Shown piece after piece: positions 36,000 through 42,920 of a stretch of 42,920 bases of DNA. The stretch is from Streptantibioticus rubrisoli (GTDB lineage Bacteria; Actinomycetota; Actinomycetes; Streptomycetales; Streptomycetaceae), in assembly GCF_024436055.1 (NCBI RefSeq), contig NZ_JANFNH010000057.1:1-42920 (forward strand), given 5' to 3'. Position numbers and translations under genes: made by a program. Within the stretch, counting starts at the first letter, position 1. Each line of letters opens with the position of its first letter. The notes under the pieces were generated by a model. It had not been told where the DNA came from and made no database searches. It saw only the letters and a list, made by a program, of their open reading frames with translations.

Positions 36000-36596
36000 C
36001 TAGCGGCGAGCGGCCAGCTTCCAGGCCGTGGGCAGCAGGCCCATCGCCAGCGCCGCCTTGAGGGCGTCGCCGATCAGGTACGGCGTGCAGCCCAGGGCGA
36101 GGGCCTGGCCGAGGGACAAGTGCGCGGCGACGGCGAGGTACGGCACGCCCACCGCGTAGATGATCGCCTCGCCGACCAGCATCGCAGCGGCCGTCCGCCA
36201 CACCCCGCGGTCCGCGCCGCGCCGGGCCAGCGCGCCGACCGCCGCCGAGGCGAGCACCATGCCCAGGATGTAGCCGAAGGTCACCAGCCCCGCCCCGTGC
36301 GCGCCGCCCGCGAACCACGGCACCCCGGCCACGCCCGCCACCGCGTATAGCGCCAGCGAGAGCACCGCGCGGCGGGTGCCCAGCGCGGTGCCCACCAGCA
36401 GCGCGGCGAACGTCTGCCCTGTGACCGGCACCGGCGAGCCCGGAACCGGTATCGCGACCTGCGCGGCCAGGCCGGTGAGCGCCGCGCCGCCGAGGACCAG
36501 GGCCGCGTCGCGCAGCCGGACGCGGGTGGCGGTGGAGGCGGGCAGCAGGTCGGCCAGGACCTGCTGCGGGCGGACGGGGGCGGCTGCGAGGCTCAT
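36000..36596 (-). CDS. bioY: Biotin transporter BioY
   Basis: Substrate-binding (S) component of an ECF-type biotin importer, 198 residues with about six membrane helices. Family signature: IPVPGSPVPVTGQTFAALLVG near the N-terminus, then GVPWFAGGAHGAG and the FGYILGMVLASA helix. The conserved C-terminal segment LGCTPYLIGDALKAALA is present. No bioM/bioN partner is in the window, so it may work alone or with a shared ECF module. ATG 36596 has GGGAGAA upstream. It is convergent with permease 1 and divergent from permease 2. Confidence 0.94.
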   Translation of the reverse strand: MSLAAAPVRPQQVLADLLPASTATRVRLRDAALVLGGAALTGLAAQVAIPVPGSPVPVTGQTFAALLVGTALGTRRAVLSLALYAVAGVAGVPWFAGGAHGAGLVTFGYILGMVLASAAVGALARRGADRGVWRTAAAMLVGEAIIYAVGVPYLAVAAHLSLGQALALGCTPYLIGDALKAALAMGLLPTAWKLAARR

Positions 36597-37077
36597 CGGG
36601 TTCTCCCGCGTGACGAAGGGCCGTTAGGACACCGTGACCGTAACCCAGCGCCGTGCAGCGCAACACGGTGAGCGAGAGACAAAGGCTTGTTCCCAGCCGT
36701 AGTCGGTTCCACACAAAGCGCGAGGACACAACGCGAGCCGCCGTGACGCTGGTCACTGGGGCGGTCATCGAAGATGACCCGCTTTGCGACCCGGCACACG
36801 CCGCGGGGAGACTGTGGAGTCCCCCCAACTGATCCGAGAGTCAGCAGCACCATGCGCCGCCGCCACCGGTGTGGTGCTGGTGGCCGCCGCGGTACGCGAG
36901 TGGCGCGGTCGAAGCGGCAAACGCGATGCACGGCACAATCCACGCATAGCTGACGAGTAATCGGTCACGTTGCGTTAACGAACCGTCCGGATGGCGAACG
37001 CGTCGTTGTTGTGACCGGTACTCCCCCGCACACTGTGGCGATCCGTACCTCTCTCACACCCCTGGACGATCACGCCA
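36597..37077. other. 480-bp intergenic region between bioY and permease 2
   Basis: No gene is convincing here; the open frames have no family features. A weak minus-strand promoter for bioY is possible: TGTTGC (complement of 36660-36665) and TACGGT (complement of 36637-36642) with a 17-base spacer. The first hundred bases also hold short inverted repeats. No biotin-repressor site or riboswitch was recognised. A TTAACGAACC segment near 36974-36983 is not explained. Confidence 0.35.
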
Positions 37078-38481
37078 ATGAATCGGACACCCTCCCCGAT
37101 AGCCGATGCCGCACCCTCCGTGGCCGACTCGGAACCGAGCCTCGGCCACGGGCTGAAGCAGCGCCATCTGTCGATGATCGCCCTCGGCGGGGTCATCGGC
37201 GCCGGGCTGTTCGTCGGCTCCGGGGCGGGCATCGCCGCGGCGGGCCCGTCCATCGTGCTGGCCTATGCGCTCTCCGGCGTGCTGGTCATGCTGATGATGC
37301 GGATGCTGGGCGAGATGTCCGCCGCCAACCCGGCCTCCGGTTCCTTCTCGGTGCACGCCGAGCGGTCCATCGGCCCCTGGGCGGGGTTCACCGCCGGGTG
37401 GATGTTCTGGGTCCTGCTGTGCGTGGGTGTGGCGGCCGAGGCGATCGGCGCGGCCGGGATCATGGCCAACTGGTTCCCGGGCGTTCCCTCGTGGCTGTGG
37501 GTGGCCGTCTTCATGGCGGTGTTCTGCGGTACGAACCTGGCGGCGGTGAAGAACTTCGGGGAGTTCGAGTTCTGGTTCGCCGCGCTGAAGGTCGGCGCGA
37601 TCTCCCTCTTCCTCATCCTGGGCGTGCTGGCCATCTTCGGACTGCTGCCGGGCACGCACGCGGTGGGCACCGCCAACCTGACCGGCCAGGGCGGCTTCCT
37701 GCCCAAGGGCTCGAACGGCCTGGTGGTCGGCCTGCTCGCCTCGGTGTTCGCCTACGGCGGGCTGGAGACGGTGACCATCGCGGCGGCCGAGTCGCAGGAC
37801 CCGGTCAAGAGCGTGGGCCAGGCGGTGCGCACCGCGATGTGGCGCATCGCGCTGTTCTACATCGGCTCGATGCTGGTGATCGTCACCCTGATCCCGTGGA
37901 ACGACGGTTCGTTGACCAAGCACGGCCCGTACGTCGCGGTGCTCGACCGCATCGGGGTGCCGGGCGCGGGCCAGGTGATGAACGTGGTCATCCTGGTCGC
38001 CCTGCTCTCCGCGATGAACGCCAACATCTACGGCTCCTCGCGGATGGCGTACTCGCTGGTGGCGCGCGGCCAGGGGCCGCGGCTGCTGGGCCGGTTGAAC
38101 GGTGGCGTGCCGCGGCTGGCGGTGCTGGCCTCCTCCGGGTTCGGCTTCCTCGCCGTGCTGTTCAGCTACTGGTGGCCGACCACCGTGTTCGCCTGGCTGC
38201 TCAACATCGTGGGCGCGGCGGTGCTGGTGGTGTGGGCGTTCATCGCGGTGGCGCAGCTGCGGATGCGGCGCCGACTGGAGCGTGAGGCGCCGCAGCGGCT
38301 GGTGGTGCGGATGTGGGCGTTCCCGTATCTGACCTGGGTGGCACTGCTGGGCATCGGTGCGGTGCTGGTGCTGATGGCCCGGCAGCCGGACACCCGGGTG
38401 CAGTTGTACTTCACCGGCGGGGCGACCGTCGTCCTGGCGGCCATCGGCTACCTGCGCCAACTGGCGGCCAAGCGCGACTGA
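37078..38481 (+). CDS. Amino acid permease (APC superfamily), copy 2
   Basis: 467 residues, twelve helices. It shares the APC signature LKQRHLSMIALGGVIGAGLF and VGSGAGIAAAGPSIVLAYAL with permease 1 almost residue for residue, including LTGQGGFLPKG and FGEFEFWFAALKVGA, so the two are paralogues. Its helix 3-4 region (WMFWVLLCVGVAAEAIGAAG) differs, hinting at different substrates. ATG 37078 with GGA about 12 bases upstream (weak). A clear terminator follows at 38517. The paralogue pair flanking bioY suggests duplication, though bioY is on the other strand. Confidence 0.9.
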   Translation: MNRTPSPIADAAPSVADSEPSLGHGLKQRHLSMIALGGVIGAGLFVGSGAGIAAAGPSIVLAYALSGVLVMLMMRMLGEMSAANPASGSFSVHAERSIGPWAGFTAGWMFWVLLCVGVAAEAIGAAGIMANWFPGVPSWLWVAVFMAVFCGTNLAAVKNFGEFEFWFAALKVGAISLFLILGVLAIFGLLPGTHAVGTANLTGQGGFLPKGSNGLVVGLLASVFAYGGLETVTIAAAESQDPVKSVGQAVRTAMWRIALFYIGSMLVIVTLIPWNDGSLTKHGPYVAVLDRIGVPGAGQVMNVVILVALLSAMNANIYGSSRMAYSLVARGQGPRLLGRLNGGVPRLAVLASSGFGFLAVLFSYWWPTTVFAWLLNIVGAAVLVVWAFIAVAQLRMRRRLEREAPQRLVVRMWAFPYLTWVALLGIGAVLVLMARQPDTRVQLYFTGGATVVLAAIGYLRQLAAKRD

Positions 38482-38516
38482 CATCGCCGTAGCCACAACG
38501 TATCCATAACGCGACT

Positions 38517-38546
38517 GGAGGGTCGGGCCGTTGGGCCCGGCCCTCC
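38517..38546 (+). terminator. Terminator of permease 2
   Basis: GGAGGGTCGGGCC-GTTG-GGCCCGGCCCTCC, a 13-bp stem with one wobble pair, 35 bases after the stop codon. No U-run. It insulates the superoxide dismutase promoter. Confidence 0.7.
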
Positions 38547-38579
38547 AGTGCGTTCGGGTCTGCTGCTGGTAGCCTGCAA

Positions 38580-38596
38580 TTGCGAATGACTTGCAA
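38580..38596 (+). promoter_or_regulatory. Nur-type nickel-responsive operator upstream of sodF
   Basis: TTGCGA-ATGAC-TTGCAA closely matches the Nur box known upstream of sodF in Streptomyces (TTGCAA-N5-TTGCAA). It ends 25 bases before the sodF ATG, in the leader or core promoter. In S. coelicolor nickel-loaded Nur represses sodF while Ni-SOD is made instead. Confidence 0.75.
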
Positions 38597-38621
38597 TAAG
38601 CCGCAGCCGGAGGACCCGCGC

Positions 38622-39260
38622 ATGTCCACGTACACCCTTCCTGAACTCCCTTATGACTACGCCGCGTTGGAGCCGGTCATCAGCGCAGAGATCATCGAGC
38701 TGCACCACGACAAGCACCACGCCGCGTATGTGAAGGGCGCCAACGACACCCTGGAGCAGCTCGCCGAGGCCAGGGAGAAGGACGCCTGGGGAGCGATCAA
38801 CGGCCTGGAGAAGAACCTGGCGTTCCACCTGTCCGGGCACATCCTGCACAGCATCTACTGGCAGAACATGACCGGCGACGGTGGTGGCGAACCGCTGGAG
38901 AAGGACGGCACCGGCGAGCTGGCCGACGCCATCGCCGAGCACTTCGGCGGATTCGCCCGGTTCAAGGCCCAGTTGTCGAAGGCCGCGGCGACCACACAGG
39001 GCTCTGGCTGGGGCGTGCTCGCCTACGAGCCGGTCAGCGGGCGGCTGATCGTCGAGCAGGTCTACGACCACCAGGGCAACGTCGGCCAGGGCAGCGTTCC
39101 GCTGCTGGTCTTCGACGCCTGGGAGCACGCCTTCTACCTGCAGTACCGCAACCAGAAGGTGGACTTCATCGAGGCTATGTGGCGGGTGGTCAACTGGCAG
39201 GATGTCAACGCCCGTTACCTCAAGGCCAAGCGGCTGCCCGGCGGGCTGCTCGTTCCGTGA
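38622..39260 (+). CDS. sodF: Superoxide dismutase (Fe/Mn type)
   Basis: Cytoplasmic Fe/Mn superoxide dismutase (EC 1.15.1.1), 212 residues. Metal ligands are seen in [12 protein letters not shown] (His about 28), [13 protein letters not shown] (second His), and [16 protein letters not shown] (Asp and third His). Other typical segments are [15 protein letters not shown] at the N-terminus and [16 protein letters not shown] 38622 has GGAGGA 8 bases upstream; the frame is open 14 codons further but that part overlaps the operator. The Nur box and strong synteny argue for the Fe form regulated by nickel; Mn use cannot be excluded from sequence. A 14-bp terminator follows. Confidence 0.95.
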   Translation: MSTYTLPELPYDYAALEPVISAEIIELHHDKHHAAYVKGANDTLEQLAEAREKDAWGAINGLEKNLAFHLSGHILHSIYWQNMTGDGGGEPLEKDGTGELADAIAEHFGGFARFKAQLSKAAATTQGSGWGVLAYEPVSGRLIVEQVYDHQGNVGQGSVPLLVFDAWEHAFYLQYRNQKVDFIEAMWRVVNWQDVNARYLKAKRLPGGLLVP

Positions 39261-39279
39261 AGGCCGTCCCCACGGGCGG

Positions 39280-39314
39280 AAGGCCCCCGCGCGGTGGTGT
39301 CGCGCGGGGGCCTT
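39280..39314 (+). terminator. sodF terminator, 14-bp stem
   Basis: AAGGCCCCCGCGCG pairs perfectly with CGCGCGGGGGCCTT around a 7-base loop, 20 bases after the sodF stop. It also faces the convergent gene at 39390. Confidence 0.8.
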
Positions 39315-39389
39315 CCCTTACCCAAGGAGCCTTACCCGAGGGGCCGTGCCCGTGGGGGCGGTACGGCGGAGCGGGTGATAGCGGCCGGG

Positions 39390-40034
39390 TCAGTCGAAGA
39401 TCGGCCCGACCGTCCGGGTGCGCTTGATCTCGTAGAAACCAGGCGTCGAGGCCACCATCAGCGTGCCGTCCCACAGCCTGGCCGCCGCCTCGCCCTTGGG
39501 AGCCGGGGTCATCACCGGGCCGAAGAACGCCACCTGCTGGCCGTCCGCGCCCGGCACCGCGATCACCGGCGTGCCGACATCCTCGCCGACCAGGCTGATG
39601 CCCGACTGGTGCGAGGCGCGCAGCTCGGTGTCGTAGGCGTCGCTGTCCGCGGCGTCCGCCAGGTCCGCGGGCAGCCCGGCCTCCTCCAGCGCGGCGACGA
39701 TCGTCTCCCGGGTCCTGGGCAGGCCCTGGTTGTGGATCCGGGTGCCCAGCGCGGTGTAGAGCCCACCGAGCACCTCGCTGCCGTGCTTCTGCTCGGCGGC
39801 GATGCAGACCCGTACCGGACCCCAGGCGGTGGTCAGCAGTTCGCGGTACCGCTCGGGCAGCGATTCCTTGTCCTTGTTCTCGTTGAGCACGGCAAGGCTC
39901 ATCACATGCCAGCGCACGCTCACCGGGCGTACCTTCTCGACCTCCAGCATCCAGCGCGAGGTAATCCACGCCCACGGGCACACCGGGTCGAACCAGAAAT
40001 CCGCCGGGATCTTGTCGGTTTCCGTCGTCGTCAC
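39390..40034 (-). CDS. Rv2466c-like mycothiol-dependent nitroreductase family (DsbA-type thioredoxin fold)
   Basis: 214 residues from GTG 40034 (GGGAG upstream); TTG 40046 is an alternative. The active-site loop reads DFWFDPVCPWAWITSRWMLE, placing a single Cys in C-P-W-A, followed by the all-helical insertion and the thioredoxin-like cis-Pro near GTPVIAVPG. As I recall, M. tuberculosis Rv2466c uses CPWC with mycothiol; here the resolving Cys position is Ala, as far as one can read, so a monothiol mechanism would apply. It is convergent with sodF. The fold and family are clear; the physiological substrate is unknown. Confidence 0.85.
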   Translation of the reverse strand: MTTTETDKIPADFWFDPVCPWAWITSRWMLEVEKVRPVSVRWHVMSLAVLNENKDKESLPERYRELLTTAWGPVRVCIAAEQKHGSEVLGGLYTALGTRIHNQGLPRTRETIVAALEEAGLPADLADAADSDAYDTELRASHQSGISLVGEDVGTPVIAVPGADGQQVAFFGPVMTPAPKGEAAARLWDGTLMVASTPGFYEIKRTRTVGPIFD

Positions 40035-40220
40035 AGCCTCTCCCAAGGTCGTTCGATAAGAAACGACACGTCGGGGGCTGAAACGCTGGTGATCGCGCGC
40101 TAATTCCCGGTCAATGCAGCGCGTGTCACCTCCGCCACCACATGCGATGATGCGACTTCGGCCGCACCGGCGCAGGGGCCGGTGGACGCGGCGGACGAGC
40201 CACGAGACGAAGGAGTCACC

Positions 40221-42758
40221 GTGCCCGGCGAGAACCTGACCCGAGACGAGGCCCGCGAGCGGGCCGCACTGATCGCGGTGGACGGGTACGAGGTGTCGCT
40301 CGACCTACGGTCCGCCGCGCAGCCGCGGCAGGACACCTTCCGCTCGGTGACCACGATCCGGTTCCGCTGCGCACGGCCGGGCGCCGCCACCTTCGTGGAC
40401 CTGGTCGCCCCCTCGGTCAGCTCGGTGCGGCTCAACGGGCGCGAGCTGGACCCCTCGGTGGTCTTCGACGGCACCCGGATCGCGCTGGACGGCCTGGCCG
40501 AGACCAACGAGCTGGTGGTCGACGCGGCCTGCGCGTACAGCCGCACCGGCGAGGGACTGCACCGCTTCGTCGACCCCGAGGACGGCGAGGTCTACCTCTA
40601 CACCCAGTACGAACCGGCCGACGCCCGGCGGGTCTTCGCCAACTTCGAGCAGCCGGACCTCAAGGCGCGGTTCCGCTTCACGGTGACCGCCCCCGAGGGG
40701 TGGACGGTGTGGAGCAACGGAGCGCGGCAGTCCCACGACGGCGGCGTGTGGCGGTTCGCGCAGACCGCGCCCATCTCGACGTACATCACCTGCGTGGTCG
40801 CGGGCCCGTACCACTACGTGACGGACACCTACCGGCGCGGCGACCTGGAGATCCCGCTGGGCGCGATGTGCCGCAGGTCGCTCGCCAAGCACTTCGACGC
40901 CGACGACATCTTCACCGTCACCAGGCAGGGCCTGGACTTCTTCCACGACCACTTCGACTACCCGTATCCGTTCGGCAAGTACGACCAGGCGTTCGTGCCG
41001 GAGTACAACATCGGCGCGATGGAGAACCCCGGACTGGTCACCTTCCGTGAGGAGTTCGTCTTCCGGGGCAAGGTGACCCAGGCGTCCTACGAGAGCCGGG
41101 CCAACGTCATCCTGCACGAAATGGCACACATGTGGTTCGGCGACCTGGTCACCATGGAGTGGTGGGACGACCTTTGGCTCAAGGAGTCGTTCGCCGACTT
41201 CATGGGGGCCTTCTCGCTGGTGGAGGCGACCCGGTTCGGCAACGGCTGGATCACCTTCGCCAACCGGCGCAAGGCATGGGCCTACCGGGCGGACCAACTG
41301 CCCTCCACCCACCCGATCACCGCCGACATCCACGACCTGGAGGACGCCAAGCTCAACTTCGACGGGATCACCTACTCCAAGGGCGCGAGCGTGCTCAAGC
41401 AACTCGTCGCCTACGTCGGCCAGGACGCCTTCCTGGAGGGCGCCCGGCGCTACTTCAAGCGGCACGCGTTCGGCAACACCCGGCTGGCGGACCTGTTGTC
41501 GGTGCTGGAGGAGACCTCCGGCCGGGACATGGCCGAATGGTCGCGGGTGTGGCTGCAGACCGCGGGCGTCAACTCCCTCACGCCGCAGGTGATATGCGGT
41601 ACGGACGGGCGCGTCGAGGAGCTGGCGGTGCTCCAGGAGGGCGCGCCGCTGCGCCCGCACCGGGTGGCGGTCGGGCTCTACCGGTGCGGCGCGGACGGCT
41701 CGCTGCGACGGTACGCACGGGTGGAGGCGGATGTCTCCGGTGAGCGGACGGTGGTCGGCGAGCTGGCCGGGGCGGAGCGGCCGGACCTGGTGCTGGTGAA
41801 CGACGACGACCTCACGTACTGCAAGTCCCGTTTCGACGAGCGGTCGTTGGACACCCTGCGCGGTCACCTGGGCGACCTCACCGATCCGATGGCCCGGGCG
41901 CTGTCCTGGTCGGCGGTGTGGAACCTGACCCGGGACGGGCTGCTGCCCGCCCAGGACTACGTGCGGCTGGTGCTGGACTTCGCCGGGCGGGAGACCGACA
42001 TCGGCGTGCTGCAGATGCTGCACACCTGGGCGCAGACCGCGCTCGACCACTATGCGGCGCCCGCATGGCGCGCGGAGGGCGGCCGGGCGCTGGCCGCCGG
42101 TGCGCTACGGGAGCTGCGGGCGGCCGAGCCGGGCAGCGGGCACCAGCTGGCGTGGGCCCGGTTCTTCGCCGCGACGGCCTCGGCTCCGGACGAACTGCGG
42201 CTGCTGCGCGGGCTGTTGGACGGCACGGAGGTGGTCGAGGGCCTTGAGGTGGACCAGGAGCTGCGCTGGGCGTTCCTGCTGCCACTGGCCGCGCACGGTG
42301 CGGCGCAGGAGGCGGACATCGCGGCCGAGCTGGCCCGCGACAACACCGCTTCCGGCAAGCGGCACCAGGTGCGGTGCCTGGCCGCACGGCCGTCGGCCGA
42401 GGTGAAGGCGGAGGCCTGGCGGCAGGTGGTGGAGTCCGACGAGTTGTCCAACGCCTTTGTGGAAGCGGTGATTTCGGGCTTCGCCCAGGCCAACCAGCGG
42501 GAGCTGCTGGCGCCGTACGCGGCGAAGTACTTCGGCGCGCTCGAACGGGTGTGGTCCGAGCGCTCGATCGAGATCGGTATGGCCATCGTCCGCGGCCTCT
42601 ACCCCATACTGCAGGCCACCCAGCAGACCGCCGACACCACGGCCGTCTGGCTGACCACCCACCCCAACGCGGCCCCCGCGCTACGCCGCCTGATCCAGGA
42701 ATCCCACTCCGACCTGACCCGAGCCCTCCACGCCCAGGAGACTTCCAGCCGGGGGTAA
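40221..42758 (+). CDS. pepN: Aminopeptidase N (M1 zinc metallopeptidase)
   Basis: Cytoplasmic broad-specificity aminopeptidase (EC 3.4.11.2), 845 residues. N-terminal beta-domain, exopeptidase motif EYNIGAMENPGLVTF, zinc motif HEMAHMWFGDLV (His about 299) with the third ligand Glu in LWLKESFADF, and the catalytic Tyr region NFDGITYSKGASVL. The C-terminal 400 residues are the ERAP1-like helical domain. GTG 40221 follows AAGGAG at 5 bases, so it is preferred over the upstream frame start at 40182. It is divergent from the Rv2466c-like gene. Confidence 0.96.
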   Translation: MPGENLTRDEARERAALIAVDGYEVSLDLRSAAQPRQDTFRSVTTIRFRCARPGAATFVDLVAPSVSSVRLNGRELDPSVVFDGTRIALDGLAETNELVVDAACAYSRTGEGLHRFVDPEDGEVYLYTQYEPADARRVFANFEQPDLKARFRFTVTAPEGWTVWSNGARQSHDGGVWRFAQTAPISTYITCVVAGPYHYVTDTYRRGDLEIPLGAMCRRSLAKHFDADDIFTVTRQGLDFFHDHFDYPYPFGKYDQAFVPEYNIGAMENPGLVTFREEFVFRGKVTQASYESRANVILHEMAHMWFGDLVTMEWWDDLWLKESFADFMGAFSLVEATRFGNGWITFANRRKAWAYRADQLPSTHPITADIHDLEDAKLNFDGITYSKGASVLKQLVAYVGQDAFLEGARRYFKRHAFGNTRLADLLSVLEETSGRDMAEWSRVWLQTAGVNSLTPQVICGTDGRVEELAVLQEGAPLRPHRVAVGLYRCGADGSLRRYARVEADVSGERTVVGELAGAERPDLVLVNDDDLTYCKSRFDERSLDTLRGHLGDLTDPMARALSWSAVWNLTRDGLLPAQDYVRLVLDFAGRETDIGVLQMLHTWAQTALDHYAAPAWRAEGGRALAAGALRELRAAEPGSGHQLAWARFFAATASAPDELRLLRGLLDGTEVVEGLEVDQELRWAFLLPLAAHGAAQEADIAAELARDNTASGKRHQVRCLAARPSAEVKAEAWRQVVESDELSNAFVEAVISGFAQANQRELLAPYAAKYFGALERVWSERSIEIGMAIVRGLYPILQATQQTADTTAVWLTTHPNAAPALRRLIQESHSDLTRALHAQETSSRG

Positions 42759-42920
42759 GCGGGTTGTGACCAGGAGGAGTTGAAACCACCGGCTCCCGCC
42801 GCGGGGGTTGCGCACCGCCGCGGGGGTTGCGCACCACCGCGGCGGAAAGAATCTCCCGACCGGACATGCACCGGGAGTCCGGGACGCAGCCCCCCGGGTT
42901 CTGGAGCAACCCGCCGGGGT
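42759..42920. repeat. Window end: intergenic DNA with a 19-bp tandem repeat
   Basis: CGCCGCGGGGGTTGCGCAC occurs at 42797-42815 and again at 42816-42834. Downstream sequence to the window end contains no convincing gene; a strand-opposite gene could begin or end beyond the edge. No terminator with a U-run is seen after pepN. Confidence 0.6.

Noticed and set aside
36960-37020. Possible GlnR box upstream of permease 2
   Set aside because: GTCAC-N6-TTAAC resembles only half of the known consensus and no second half-site follows at the right spacing.
36597-37077. Biotin-repressor or riboswitch site upstream of bioY
   Set aside because: I could not find a BirA- or BioQ-like palindrome or a structured leader; only a weak promoter is visible.
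42599-42871. Minus-strand frame at the right edge
   Set aside because: Overlaps the 3' end of pepN and has no ribosome site or family features.

Overview
The window is high-GC actinobacterial DNA that reads as a streptomycete (family Streptomycetaceae) chromosome core. The evidence is the extreme third-position GC, the gene order (RNase E/G - radical SAM pair - rodA/pbp2/mreD/mreC/mreB - ndk - folC - valS - clpX/clpP2/clpP1 - tig - tRNAs - rpiB - sod - pepN), the frequent GTG starts, leaderless starts and the scarcity of TTA codons. From memory the order matches the SCO2599 to SCO2643 interval of Streptomyces coelicolor, so most of the window is ordinary conserved backbone.

Layout. 1-8.3 kb (minus strand): an RNase E/G with very long disordered arms, running off the left edge; a TIGR03936/DUF2344 protein and its usual partner, a TIGR03960 B12-binding radical SAM enzyme; and a CYTH-CHAD protein. 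8.4-14.8 kb (minus): the cell-shape and sporulation-wall cluster mreB-mreC-mreD-pbp2-rodA. 15.1-20.2 kb (minus): ndk, a DUF4233 membrane protein, folC and valS, the last two with apparently leaderless starts.

20.2-24.6 kb is the only accessory stretch. It holds gene debris (a frameshifted YcxB-like relic and a resolvase-type HTH relic), a proline-rich membrane-anchored protein, a small cysteine-containing DUF7848-like protein, and a divergent pair of a two-domain Lrp/AsnC regulator and an NADP-dependent oxidoreductase.

24.7-29.2 kb (minus): the Clp protease module (clpX, clpP2, clpP1) with a ClgR-like operator, and trigger factor. 29.4-29.6 kb: tRNA-Pro(TGG) and tRNA-Gly(TCC) on opposite strands. 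29.8-34.2 kb: a tiny membrane protein, a membrane-linked SpoIIE/PP2C-type phosphatase, an Eis-like acetyltransferase with two TTA codons, a Nei-type DNA glycosylase and rpiB. 34.4-38.5 kb: two closely similar amino acid permeases flanking bioY. 38.6-42.8 kb: an Fe/Mn superoxide dismutase with a clear Nur-type operator, an Rv2466c-like thioredoxin-fold protein and aminopeptidase N.

Functional themes are RNA decay, wall elongation, protein quality control and metal or redox stress. I found no defence island, CRISPR array, biosynthetic cluster or intact mobile element. The most useful new signals are regulatory (Nur box, ClgR box, leaderless starts, TTA codons, a possible CTG start) and the decayed insertion between valS and clpX.
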